Assembly: GCA_038496675.1 (NCBI GenBank) | Contig: CM076649.1 | Location: forward strand, 19,510,849 to 19,574,848 | Length of the DNA stretch: 64,000 nucleotides | Source: Rachycentron canadum | Lineage: Eukaryota; Chordata; Actinopteri; Carangiformes; Rachycentridae | Direction of reading: 5' to 3' | Shown here: positions 34,320 to 45,089 of the stretch, in pieces | Position numbering within the stretch: position 1 is the first letter of the stretch | How the letters are laid out: each line of letters starts with the position of its first letter | Position numbers and translations under genes: made by a program | The notes under the pieces: generated by a model | What the model saw: the letters and a program-made list of their open reading frames with translations, nothing else | Database searches by the model: none | What the model was told of the DNA's origin: nothing

Positions 34320-34357
<38 letters not shown>
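34320..34357. repeat. (CA)n microsatellite, 38 bp
   Basis: Perfect CA array of 19 units following pyrimidine-rich DNA. Confidence 0.97.
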
Positions 34358-34358
<1 letters not shown>

Positions 34359-34389
34359 CCAGAAGTAGTCTTAAAGCTCACTAAACTCC

Positions 34390-34525
34390 CAACATTAACA
34401 TTTTTCGATAGCCTGCTGGAAGCCAATCACAAGGAGCGTTGAGATTAGGAGACGCAAGGTGAAACTGAGAGCTTCATTAAATACCAACCTGAGTCAGCAG
34501 CACCGGCGGGCCTGGCTGGGGAGCG
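34390..34525. promoter_or_regulatory. Candidate conserved non-coding element
   Basis: Unique island between two microsatellites, with 'ggaagccaatcacaaggagc', 'gagattaggagacgc' and 'gcttcattaaataccaacc'. The function is inferred only from its context. Confidence 0.25.
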
Positions 34526-34529
34526 CACA

Positions 34530-34609
34530 GTGTGTGTGTGTGTGTGTGTGTGAGCGAGAGAGGGTGGGTGACAAAAACACAGGCACAGAACAAACATAAA
34601 GTGTCTGCA

Positions 34610-34669
<60 letters not shown>
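34530..34669. repeat. Two (GT)n microsatellites
   Basis: GT arrays at about 34,530-34,552 and 34,612-34,669 (58 bp) are separated by 60 bp of unique DNA. Confidence 0.95.
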
Positions 34670-34670
<1 letters not shown>

Positions 34671-35680
34671 CTTCAGGGATTGATGCGCTCCTACCTGCCT
34701 CATATGGGGGCAATTAGCCGAGCTAGACTCAGGGCTGCCTGCAAGCTGATGCAAAAATGCCTCAGGCCATTCAGTATATATGGGTGTGAGTGTATGTGTG
34801 AGTATATATATGCTATTAAACCTCCACGTGCTCCTCTTTTATCCCCCCCCTGTCACTCCATGTATCCAGCTAATCCTGGTCTGCAGATCTCCCACTCTGT
34901 ACCCAATGGCTTTAGACCCTATGTGACATGCCAGAGAAAATCACATAGGAATAGAAAGCCATAAAACACAGCAGCGAGCCAGTCATGCTGGTGGCAGGAA
35001 TAAACTTTTCTCTCCACACAATGATGAGTGTGTGTGTGTGTGAGTGTGTGTGTCTTCGTAGTGTGTGCAGCCCTCTCACTTCATGCCTTTAACACCCTCA
35101 GCTTGTCTGACAGCTTACAAGGCCCTGCAGAGGATTTACAACTGTGCTGAGACACCTCTCTCCACTGTGTATCCTTCTTGTCTCCCGTGTATTCACCAAT
35201 CCCTCCCCTCCTGTCCTTCGATCTTTCCCTCTCTCACTCTCACCCCGTTCCCTTCATCTTCCTCTTCGTCTTCTCCCACCCTCCTCTATCCACTCGCTGG
35301 CCCTCCAACCCGAACCACGCTGCCAGCCATGGGAGTCGGTGCCTTGTTTTGGCGGTGTGTAATTACTAGGGGTTCTTTCACGGGCGAGCTCAGAGATGAG
35401 ACAGATGAAAACACAGCCCGCAGACCCTCTGAATTATTAACTGGCTGAAAATGGATGAGTCAACGTTAACAGAGAGAGGGAGGCAATGCAGCCCACGTGT
35501 GTCCACAAATACACACATAAATGAACAGCCACAGGCCAGAGTACAGCGTGGCACCATGCGTGAACCAACCGTGGTGGGATCCAAACTAGAGTTAGACCGA
35601 TATCTTTGGTTCATGATACAAGCTAATGAAAAAGGAAATCAGAAATCTGAATAATTTAAGACTTTGACAAAAGTTTCACT
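34670..35680. other. Unique DNA, no gene
   Basis: A TG-rich patch (35,026-35,052), C/T-rich DNA (35,195-35,290) and a unique patch near 35,320-35,450. Frames at 35,065-35,448 are biased-composition artefacts. Confidence 0.35.
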
Positions 35681-35689
35681 TGTAAATTA

Positions 35690-35850
35690 TTTATCTCAAG
35701 GCAGCGATATGCCAAACTATCCCCACCACTGACTGACAGGGCGGCTCATTCTGCTCTAATAAGCTGTCACTCCTGCAATTAATGTCGTATAATGGGCTTT
35801 TCAGTGGCCAGTGTAGAGCCTGACCAGTGTTATTAACATAATGCAACAAT
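35690..35850. promoter_or_regulatory. Candidate conserved non-coding element
   Basis: It contains 'ctgctctaataagctgtc', 'cctgcaattaatgtcgtata' and 'gtgttattaacataatgc'. The TAAT-type cores lie in about 160 bp of unique DNA. Confidence 0.35.
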
Positions 35851-36534
35851 AATGATAGCTGAGAGTTTAAATTATGAGACTTAACAATGTTTTGGTTTAT
35901 AATTTTTAACATAAAACAAATATCGATGAGGATAAAGAGCTGCCACAAACAAAGAAAAAATAAATCTTGATGTGAAAATTCAGTAACTTGTCACTTAAAC
36001 AGATTCTATACTACTATAAACAGATGAGCACTGTATGGGGATGAACAATTAATTGTAATATTATTAAAATCGCAGTATGTTCAAGTGTAATATTCAACTT
36101 GCACAAGCTGCAAAGGTAAAATGTGTCATAACAACAGACCATAAATGAACTTGCTACAGAGACGCCCTGGTCTACAAATCAAGGGAATGTGACCGTTTGG
36201 TACAAGATCCAACAAAAATCATATCATTGTCATTATTTTCTTTTTTCTGAAAAATTTTATGCAAAATTAGGGTAAAAAAATACTTTTTTTTTTTTTTTCA
36301 ACCCAGCGCTCTCTGGTGGACAAACTGCGTGAAGCTAAAATAATAATAATAAGATGGTCTCTCAGCACATTATGTTTGGGCACACATATGTTTTACACAT
36401 AATACAGCACCAGTCGTGACCCTCCTGAGATAGTCACTGTATCAGATCAGGCAACTATGAACCCTGAACAAACCATGTGTTTGTGACTTTACCCACTGGT
36501 TTGTGAACTGCCTTTTTAAAGCCATTACAATCTT
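35851..36534. other. AT-rich DNA with T run, no gene
   Basis: A run of more than 15 T residues lies near 36,283-36,299; otherwise featureless. Confidence 0.4.
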
Positions 36535-36960
36535 TGAAGCCATATTTGGAGACGGTGGAGCTGAGGAGGATTAAGCAGTGGATCGGACCTGCTCTGTACT
36601 CCATAATGATCGTGTTGTACAATCATGGGGTAGCCCCGCCCTAATAACATCCCCTGCTTTATGGTCTATTTTCCTCTAAATGGACCATCATTTAAAAAAT
36701 GAACATCATGTTGTATTGAAGACTTGAAACTAGAGACTGAGACCATAAACTCATTAGGAAAATGTTTACTGAGCTAATAAATCAAGGGAGAAGTAGGGAC
36801 ATTTTCCCATAGACTTCAATACAATCTGACTTCTTTTAACAAACAGTGTCGCCCCCTGATGGTCATTAGAGAGAATTAAGGTTTAAGGCTCTTCAGCATT
36901 GACCTCACTTTACAGACCCAGAGTCTACGTCCACTTTTGTGTACAGTCTATGGAAGATAC
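36535..36960 (-). repeat. Dispersed repeat family A, copy 3
   Basis: The reverse complement carries the family A landmarks in order from 'ccatagactgtacacaaaag' and 'tggacgtagactctgggtct' to 'ggagctccaccgtctccaaa'-like sequence. It includes the internal segment missing from copy 2. This is the most complete copy, and its start shows that the family begins near 'atagactgtacac'. Confidence 0.75.
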
Positions 36961-36999
36961 TGACTTTCAGGACTTGCATATCTGACCAGTACAGAGGCG

Positions 37000-37320
37000 C
37001 CAGGGAACGACTTCACCGTTCTACCTCACAGCAGCAATAACATCATCCGTCTTCTGCTTCCCTGTGTTTACAGCCGTTGGCAGGAAAAGGGCTCTGTGGT
37101 CCTCGGGGTCAACATCACAGAGCTTTGTGTGGAAGTCACACTGGTTATCTTTGTCTGAAAGTCGCGAGGTGTCCCAAATGCTCCTTTCAATGCCTTCCAC
37201 AATGACACATTATGGCCAATAAAATTTTCCCATCGGATACTCTTCAGGCCGTCAGGCCATAATTGGATAAGTCCGAAACTGTCGTAACAGGCAGCTCTTA
37301 GGAGAACAGACTGACGTTTT
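37000..37320. promoter_or_regulatory. Candidate conserved non-coding element
   Basis: Unique DNA with 'gacacattatggccaataaa', 'gccgtcaggccataattgga' and 'ctgtcgtaacaggcagc'. A weak functional claim, based on complexity and motif content. Confidence 0.25.
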
Positions 37321-37892
37321 GGGAAACACCCTTGTTTGCTTTCTGGTGGAGAGCAAGGTTTTTAAGATCAAAAACACACACACCTTTGAGGTTACTAATA
37401 GCCACACAAAATCTGGACATTTCCTCTGTATCTAGCGAACAAAGAGCTGCTTCACAGTTTGGAGGGCAATCCCTTCTTTCCGAGAGACTGCTCTTGCAAC
37501 AAGCATGGGAATGGGAAAGTCAGAGGGCTGCAAAGACATGGCGAGATAAGAAGAAACGAGAGATAAAGGAGCGGAGTTTGAGAACAGAACAAGAGGGGCA
37601 CTCAGAGCGAGTTTAAAGCAGGTGGGATTAATGTCAAAGTCATCCTTCCTTGTTTTTAATCCATCTTTTTCAGCCTCATCCCTGCGAAAACTCACCGCGC
37701 TGCCTTTTATGCACTTGTATATGTTGATGCGTGTGTCGGTGTTTGTCTGCGCGTGCGTGTGTAAGCTGATTTGTGTCTTATCGAGATCCTCTGTGGAAAC
37801 AGACAATCTGGTTTATTTGTTATCTTCTTGTTTGGACGACGAGATAAGGCGATCAATGTTTGCGAGAGTGCGCGAGAACATGCGAGCGTGCA
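37321..37892. other. Unique DNA, no gene
   Basis: Frames of 94-124 codons on both strands lack splice context or known motifs. Confidence 0.35.
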
Positions 37893-37952
37893 CATATATA
37901 TATATATATATATATATCTCTATATATTTATGCGTGTGTGTGTGTGTGTGTG
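37893..37952. repeat. (TA)n followed by (TG)n
   Basis: A TA run of about 25 bp (37,893-37,917), a short TA/TC interruption and then a GT run (about 37,934-37,952). Confidence 0.9.
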
Positions 37953-38099
37953 AGCGTAGAGGAGTGGATAAGCTGGGTGTGTTGTGCCTTTGAGTTTGAG
38001 TGACAGAATCCTAATGCTGATCCCAACGGTCAACAGCCTAGAGATGTTCCAAAGAAAGCTTATTAGACCTTTATCCATTATTTATACTATGGTTGCCTA

Positions 38100-39098
38100 C
38101 AGACACACACACACACACACACACAAAGCAGAAACACTGTACGTGAGTGTGATTCATGTTGACAGGAGCCTGACATCTTCTCATGGACACTAAGTAGACA
38201 CTGAGAAACCTCCGTCCATAACATTACCCAGCGAGCAGGCAGCCGCTCTCTCTAAATGGGGTATAAACCAGAAGTTCTGCTCTGCAACGGTCTCGAATAC
38301 AGCAATTCCCAGAGCGCTTGCTTTCATGTGCAGCTTTTTTAGGTCATTAAATGCAGGGGGTAGACTTTAGAGGCAAACTACAACCCACAGAATTCACAGA
38401 TTACTTCTTAAAAGCAGGAAACACTCACGAAATTGAAACGATGAAATGAAACGCCTGCAGATTTTATTTTACTTACATCTTGTGTTGGTTCGTTTCAGCA
38501 GCAATCCTGCATTTTCCCTTTCGCTCTTTCATTGTGTGGCAACATGCAAACCACTTATCTGATCAAGTCGAATGAACAGATCTTCTCCATGTTCTTTGCT
38601 GGTTTTAAGGCACGGTTCCTCCCTTTTCTTTTAGCATCACTCAGACATTAAAACCAGTGTGTGTCCTGGATTCCTGCACTTGCTTCTGGTACCTGCACAA
38701 AGCTTCTACCTCTATCTGTTGCATTCTTGTCCCCCTAACTCCCTCACCCCATTTTACCGTCCCCTCCCTGCTCTCTCTTTCTCCTCTCCTTCTCGCCGTC
38801 CCTCGCTCCCTTGTTCAACACAAAATGCCCTCTGTCTGGCTTTCAGGTAAAAACTCCCACCCACCACCAACCCCCTCAGCCTAGATAAGGGCTGAAAAAA
38901 AACAGGGAAACAGTTTCTGTTGTTCCAACACAAAGACGCCAAGCAGAGGGAGGGATGACGAAGGAGGGATAGATGGATATTTGTATGGAAAGAGAGAGGG
39001 GAAAAGGAGCAAAGAGGAGGACGTCAGGGAAAAACTGATAGGATGTAAAGAAGGTGAAGTAGGGAGATTGAGGATTGAATGACACCCTGTCAGGCTTA
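38100..39098. other. Unique DNA with short CA run and purine-rich tract
   Basis: A CA run at about 38,103-38,125, pyrimidine-rich DNA (38,725-38,815) and purine-rich DNA (38,940-39,070). No gene is supported. Confidence 0.4.
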
Positions 39099-39321
39099 GG
39101 TATGGTGTGTGTGTGGTGATGTGTATGTGTGTGGTGATATGCTGGTGTGTGTGTGTGTGTGTATGTGTGTGTGTGTGTGTGTGTGTTCAGGTATACTATG
39201 GTGCGTTGGAGTCTCAGTCTGTCCTCATGCTAACCGTCTCCCAGGCCCAGTGAACAAAGAGCTTATTGACTACGCAACACACAGGAGCTTTTTCTCTTCT
39301 CCACAGGCCAGTGCTTTGTGC

Positions 39322-39353
<32 letters not shown>

Positions 39354-39387
39354 ACACATACACACACGCACACACACACACACACCA
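39098..39387. repeat. TG array, then poly(C) fused to CA array
   Basis: TG-rich DNA (about 39,104-39,186) is followed, after 130 bp of unique DNA, by a run of about 17 C residues (39,323-39,339) that passes directly into a compound CA array (to about 39,386). Confidence 0.92.
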
Positions 39388-40185
39388 CCGCCATCATTCC
39401 ACCTGCGCCAGGATCGATCCACCCTCTCACCAGGACGCCTGAATACTCAACATCAATATGTCCGTTTTGTCACAAGTGATGTTAAAAAATACCTTTAACA
39501 TTGAACTTTGATTTTGAAGTGACAATAATTACACAACTTCCCACTAAAAACCATTTAATTTCAACTAATTTCTGTGAATCAAGTGGCATTTTCCTGTTGC
39601 TTGTGAAGTGATCCATCTTACTCAAAGTTAAAGCCATTTAAGAAAATAAAATTTCCGTTTCCTTTTTTTTGTTTTTTTTCAAGAAAAAGTAAAAGTACCT
39701 GGTGCAGTGGAAATGTACTTTTCTAGTGCTTTAATGATAAGAGAAAATAGGCTCGGGCTGCCACTTACTATTTACATCTGGACTTGGGTTCATAATTTAA
39801 GTGTAGAAAAAGATCAAGAATCAACCAATTATTATAATAGTTGTTGATCACTTGTCACTTGTCAATACTGTAAATTGCCTCTTGCCTCTAACTCAACTAA
39901 CAACTAGGAAAGAGTTACTATGCTGTACAGAGGGTAAAAAGCTGCCACACTAACCTCTGGGGACTAAGTTATCAGACCTTTGGAAAATGTCTGATCCCTC
40001 ACCCCCATCCCACCTTACCGCCCCTCCAGCCTCCAGCATCAGAATGATGACGGGTTATGTTCAAATTTCCTGTAACTGACTTTCGTTCTTGTGGAGAAAA
40101 AAAAAAAGGCAGTAACAGTGATCTGTGTTACTACAGAAAAGTTGGCTCTTGACTGTCCTAAGGCTGCTGACAACTAAACCTTGTG
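39388..40185. other. AT-rich unique DNA, nothing recognised
   Basis: Short A and T runs near 39,663-39,680 and 40,098-40,108; no credible frame or repeat. Confidence 0.4.
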
Positions 40186-40189
40186 TTGT

Positions 40190-40460
40190 CGGTTGGCTCC
40201 AATCACATCGCTCTTGTCCCCATGCGGAGCCATATCAGTCCTATAGAGAGCCAGTGAGGTGCTCCTGAGGTCTACTGGAGGTACGTTAATTATAACCCCC
40301 AGGTTCCCAGTGGGGAATAAGGCTTAAAAAGGCCCGGGCAGAGAGCAGAGAGATTACGAGGTCTCACTAGCGTTACAACCGTCTGGCCAACCACTGAGCG
40401 CCGCTATGAAGTTATGAACGTTTTGAATAATAATGCTGTGAGGCATTGGCAGGAGCCTTA
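40190..40460. promoter_or_regulatory. Candidate conserved non-coding element
   Basis: Unique DNA of balanced composition with 'ggctccaatcacatcgctct', 'gtacgttaattataaccccc', 'ggcttaaaaaggcccgg' and 'gttttgaataataatgctgt'. It is bordered by AT-rich and purine-rich DNA. Confidence 0.35.
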
Positions 40461-41429
40461 GACGGGCTGTGCACACTGAGAGCGAAAGAGCGACAGGAAA
40501 GATGCGGGGAGAAAGAGAGTGTGTTGCAGCCAGGAGATTTCTTGCCTCAGCTGGTTGGACAGATTACCTGAAACTGAGAGGAGAAAAAAAAAGAAAACAT
40601 AATAAGGGAGAATGCAAGAGAAAAGACAGAAAGGTCACTGTGATCCCAGAGCCGAGGAGAGAGAGAGGCATGGGGATAGAGACAGGTAGGAAGAGGAATG
40701 AGAAGTAGAGAAGAGGAAAGGCTACACCCACGCTAATTTGTTTTAAAATGGTTCATTTCTGCTCTGTTGACAACTCTGCATTTTTTTATGCTAAAAAAAC
40801 TTTTACTTTTTTTCCATTTTGCTCCTTGTTCATAGTATTAAAAATGCGATATTTCAAGGTAAAGCAGAACCTTTGCAAAAAAGAAAATTTATTAACCTTT
40901 TGATGCAAAACCTTTATTTTACCTATTTGTACGTAAAAATAACCCGAAGAAGGTCTGTGCACCAAAATGTGAATACATTTGCAGCCTTCAATTGTATGAG
41001 AGTTTTTCTCCAACCTAAGTGATTCAGAGTGGTTCAAAAAATCCAAGTCTGTCTTGTTACAACACATTCTGGAGGTTACGAAATGGCGGACAAAATCTAC
41101 AGCGTTTTTTTAAAAAATTCATGCTACAGTTCAGAAAAAGCTAATATGACACTTCAGAAGTCTCCACTGGCCAAATTGAACTTGTATCGCTGTGTATAGG
41201 ATTGTTTACAAAAAATGTGAAGCTGCTAGTGAGACTTAGCAAGAACACATTATCACGAATAAGGCATTTTATACATAAAAGACTTTTGACTTTTGAAATA
41301 CCCACTTGATTTAGCTTCAGCAGCACAGATTTCTTTGGATTTCCAGTTGGTGTTTATTCACTGAAAACAGCCATTATACTGGCATTACAAGTGTAATTAT
41401 CTAGCAGTGTATGAACTGACTATGTTTGT
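40461..41429. other. Purine-rich then AT-rich DNA, no gene
   Basis: Strong purine bias at 40,470-40,720, AT-rich beyond. The overlapping frames near 40.8-41.1 kb are low complexity. Confidence 0.4.
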
Positions 41430-41840
41430 GTGTGGCTGTGTGTGCTCATGGATTGATAAATCCATTATTCTTTCCATTAGTAGCTTTAGTCTCAGAATTA
41501 GTAAATAAGTGGGCTAATACAAGTTCCCAGGGCCCCGGCTGATGTTTCGTCAAATAGCTTCTCCATATTAACTATATAGATTTTAGCTCTAGCTAGTTAG
41601 CTGTGTGCATGTGAATTATCAGCGCTGTGTTTGTGACAGCTCAAAATTTTTTAATTCTAGCGCTCTCACCTCAGTTTGCACTGCCTAAAACTTTTTAGCA
41701 TCTATTAGCAGCCACCTGCTTCTTTCCATTGACAGGGCATTAACCAAGTCAGTCTCACATGTTTTTGGCCTCCCTGGCTTTTCCATATTAACACGACATC
41801 CACCATTCCCTTCACGTGGAAAGGTCTGCTTTAGAGAAGT
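41430..41840. promoter_or_regulatory. Candidate conserved non-coding block
   Basis: About 400 bp of unique DNA with 'ggattgataaatccattatt', 'ttccattagtagctttagtc', 'gaattatcagcgctg' and 'ccatattaacacgac'. The density of ATTA/TAAT and GATA-like words is high. Confidence 0.35.
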
Positions 41841-42284
41841 GATTTCAGTGACTTTTTTTAGACAAAAAAGGTCAACCAGTTGTTTAAGTGCTCATGAAAA
41901 CAGAGGACACTGATGATGAACTGTGTGAAGTGAGCGGCAAAGAGAGGACGACAGAGAATCAGAAACAGAGAGAGTGAGAGACAGAGAGAAGGAAGAGAGG
42001 GAGAGAGGGCACCCTGCCCTAGATATTTGCCTGTAAGCTGCTCACAATGCAGACATGGCAACGGGCCCGTGTGAGGCGAGAGTGAGAGAGGAGATGAGAG
42101 GAGAGCAGGGAGATGGGCAGAGGAAAAAAAGAACGAGGGACAGAAAAGTCAGGCCAGAGAAAGGATTAGTGATCAAAGACAGCCAGCGGCCATCCTGAAA
42201 GCCCCTTACACAGACACACACACACACACTCACACACACACACACATTCATAGAGAGGGAGAGAGTAAGGCAGATTAGAGTTTT
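41841..42284. repeat. Purine-rich tract with short CA array
   Basis: GA-biased sequence from about 41,935 to 42,160, followed by CA runs (about 42,212-42,246). No gene. Confidence 0.7.
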
Positions 42285-42530
42285 TTTCCCATGGTGTTAA
42301 TCATTTACCTTTCTCCTATCCAGCAGCACCTTGGCTGTGAGAATGAGCACTTTATGAATAAAGCCATTTGCATTAGCCCCAATGTAAATGTTAAGAGGGC
42401 AAACACGCACACCACACACACATTGATTGATTATAGTGCTGTAATGAGACTATATGCCAGTCTAACTTTCTCTCTAATTGGTTTCATAGCCTTTTCCCTG
42501 GAGAAGTGCCTCAGGGAACTTTAAGAAAAG
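42285..42530. promoter_or_regulatory. Candidate enhancer-like element with octamer
   Basis: It carries an octamer ATTTGCAT at 42,366-42,373, 'gtgttaatcatttacc', 'gctgtaatgagac' and 'ctctctaattggtttcat'. It is unique DNA interrupted by one short CA-rich patch. The octamer is the known POU-factor site; binding here is inference. Confidence 0.4.
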
Positions 42531-42599
42531 AAAAAATTCATGATATGACATCTACCTTTTCCTCTTGCAGAATTTCCAAGCTGGAAACCAGACTTCTGA

Positions 42600-43050
42600 A
42601 ATGCTTTTAATTCCTACTCAACCTCTGTCTCCCTCACTCTGATGAGTCGCCGATGAAGAGATAAACAACAGGCTGGAGATACCAATTAGGCCGTCAAACG
42701 GCAGTACAACAATCTTCAGCACTCCTCCGCTTCCCAGAGGAACAGTGGTGGGAAAAAAAAAAAAATGATGGAGGAAGGAAGGAAAGGGGAAGCTCGTGCA
42801 GCGAGGAGGAGGAGGAGGTGGAGGAGAGAGTTTGCGAGAGCTCACATCTAATCAGGGAATCCTCCTTCTCAGCCTCTCTGTGCAACACACACTCACACAG
42901 AAAGACACACTTTCACAAACACATCGAGGCTTGACCTCCACGGGTTGATCTTGCTCCTTTGGTATTCCATCGCCCTCCCACCAGCTGACCTGATTGGCTA
43001 ATGACGGCTCATTTATCTTGATACAGCACCTGCAGTGTCTACAAGACTCG
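42600..43050. promoter_or_regulatory. Candidate conserved non-coding patches
   Basis: Two patches stand out: 42,655-42,715 with 'gataccaattaggccgtc', and 42,965-43,040 with 'cagctgacctgattggctaa' followed by tgacgg. They are separated by an A run, GGA repeats and CA-rich DNA. Confidence 0.3.
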
Positions 43051-43127
43051 TGTGTGTGTGTGCGTGTGTGCTGGAGAGACCAGACTATATATGCGCGCAG
43101 ACACGCGCACACACACACACACACACA
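43051..43127. repeat. Short TG and CA microsatellites
   Basis: TG (about 43,051-43,068) and CA (about 43,107-43,127) arrays separated by 38 bp, including CGCGCAGACACGCGC. Confidence 0.9.
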
Positions 43128-43209
43128 ACTGTATATCACCCCTGCTAAACTAGCTTTCTACAGCAGCTCTGCCCTTGCTGCAGCAGCTCGCGCACATTGG
43201 TTCACCTAT

Positions 43210-43555
43210 GGGGAATGATGGAGAGGAGAGAGATCAGGAGGAGGTGAAGTAGATAGAGAGAGAGGGGAGGAGGAGGTAGACAATGATAAAAGAGGAACTG
43301 AGGAGAAGGAGGGAGGAAGAGCGACAAAGGAGAGGAACAAGGGAAGAGGGGAGTAAAGAAACAGAATAATATGAGAGGAGGAAAAGAAAAACACAGATCA
43401 ACAGGAGAAAAAGAGGAGATGATGAAGAACGAGATGGGGATGATTAGAAGAATAAAAGAAGAAAAACAGGAAAAGAGATAAAAGGGAAGGGAATAGGGGA
43501 AAGAAACAACCGGAGGAGAGAATGGAGGAGGAGGGGAGTTCAAACGAAGGGAAGA
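43210..43555 (+). repeat. Long polypurine strand (about 345 bp)
   Basis: The plus strand is almost entirely A and G (gagaggagagag, ggaggaggagg, agaagaaaaacagg patterns) with few pyrimidine interruptions. Frames on the minus strand here translate the C/T-rich complement and are not genes. Confidence 0.85.
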
Positions 43556-43569
43556 GGGATTGATGCATG

Positions 43570-43830
43570 TTTTATTCACTCACCGCTAACACTTCTTTAA
43601 TTACTACAGCTGAAATCACTGCCTGAGTATCATCACTGTGTGTATGTGTTGATGTGTGTGTGTGTGTGTGTGTGTGTGTGTCTAATATGTGTAATGCACA
43701 GCAACCATTAATTATCAGCTCGGCTGAACAAGTGAGGCCAGCCAAAGGGACAAGCCGAGCAATCCAGTCAATGCTACATAATCCCAGCATCCATGAATTA
43801 CCCATTTAAAACTGTATGTAAACATTAATT
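43570..43830. promoter_or_regulatory. Candidate conserved non-coding element
   Basis: Unique DNA around a GT microsatellite (43,653-43,681), with 'cttctttaattactacagct', 'caaccattaattatcagctc', 'ctacataatcccagcatcc', 'catgaattacccattt' and 'aaacattaattagg'. Five TAAT/ATTA clusters in about 230 bp is the highest density in the window. Confidence 0.45.
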
Positions 43831-44890
43831 AGGTTCCTTTTTGAGTCATTCCACTTTATAACAGGAGCACGATGAAGATCACATAGCAACAAATCATATA
43901 TTACATAATCAAACTGGATACTAAGTAAAGATATACTTCAAAAGTCCTTCAAACTGAACAACCTCATAGGTTGTAATATGTCACTGACTCGCAAAATGAT
44001 GCATCATCAGTCATAGGTCCAATGAGGCAACGGTTACAAATGGTCAGATTTGTAATAACCACCACCACCAGCATTCCCTGTTATGTCACGGTGAGCAGTT
44101 TGGTTAATAACTCTACACCTCAAATGTTTTTTTCTTCTCCAAATAAATGTGTTGCAAACTGTACAATCATCTGCCTTTTCACCTTTCTTCGCTCTGTGGT
44201 GTCGTCTCTGCTGCGCAGGAAATGAACCTGTTTCTTCCAGGAAGCTTCGCAGTGGCATCAGTTAAATAATTCAAACTAGATACTTTGGCACCATCATGGA
44301 TTTGTTGCGGTGAACCAGTGAAACTTGATTAACTATGTTTTTAAAATGGCTACATGTTAGTGTCTGTGCTGGACTGGAGACTTCATCACTGTGGGTAATT
44401 ACGACGAGAAGGTTGATGTGAAGTAGTTATAGTGATAGTTTTGGTTCCAGAGCCACGATGATAAAATCCAATCTTTAAAGATTCTGTTATTTCTGTTAAG
44501 TTTGTGCAAAGTTGAGGCTAAAGCTACTTGATTAAAACTGATTTTGTTCATGGTTTAAAGAGTCCAGTGTGAACTGTTGGTAGGAGATTGGATGTGAATC
44601 ATAGGCTGCGTGTGCACACGAGCACCTGCCCAACCTCCTCACTTGGCGGTTTTCTTGGTTCTATAAAAACACCACACTACATCCGCCTTTGCTTATGAGG
44701 GATGAGGAGAGTCATTACTTGACCCAACACTAGAGATGAACTGTCAGACACACGTCAAGACGGGTTGTTTTCAGTGTTCAGGTGACGTCGGAAACATTTT
44801 GCCTAAAACTTCACCCACCCACTTTTCAAAAGTGCACAAGTTTGACTTTTCTGGAGCAGCTACACTGCGGCTTGTTTTATTTATTTAATA
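43831..44890. other. AT-rich unique DNA, nothing recognised
   Basis: No gene, RNA gene or matched repeat. Frames at 44,022-44,258 on opposite strands are chance. Confidence 0.4.
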
Positions 44891-45066
44891 TAATTTGATT
44901 ACTACAGTTGCCTCACATGCTATTATGCCTTATTCATCCCTTTCTCTTTCCCTCCTCCTCTCTGCAGTCAGAGAGGAGGGTTTGCATGTATTATGTCTTC
45001 TTTTGTTCTTTGCTGTCGGCTCATTGTCAAAAAAAATGGGAGAGTGGAGAGGAAGAGGGCAGTTAG

Positions 45067-45089
45067 TGGGGGGTGGGTGGGGGGGGGGG
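45067..45089 (+). other. G-quadruplex motif
   Basis: A run of G tracts (six, three and more than ten G residues) separated by single T residues. It meets the canonical quadruplex pattern. Confidence 0.8.
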
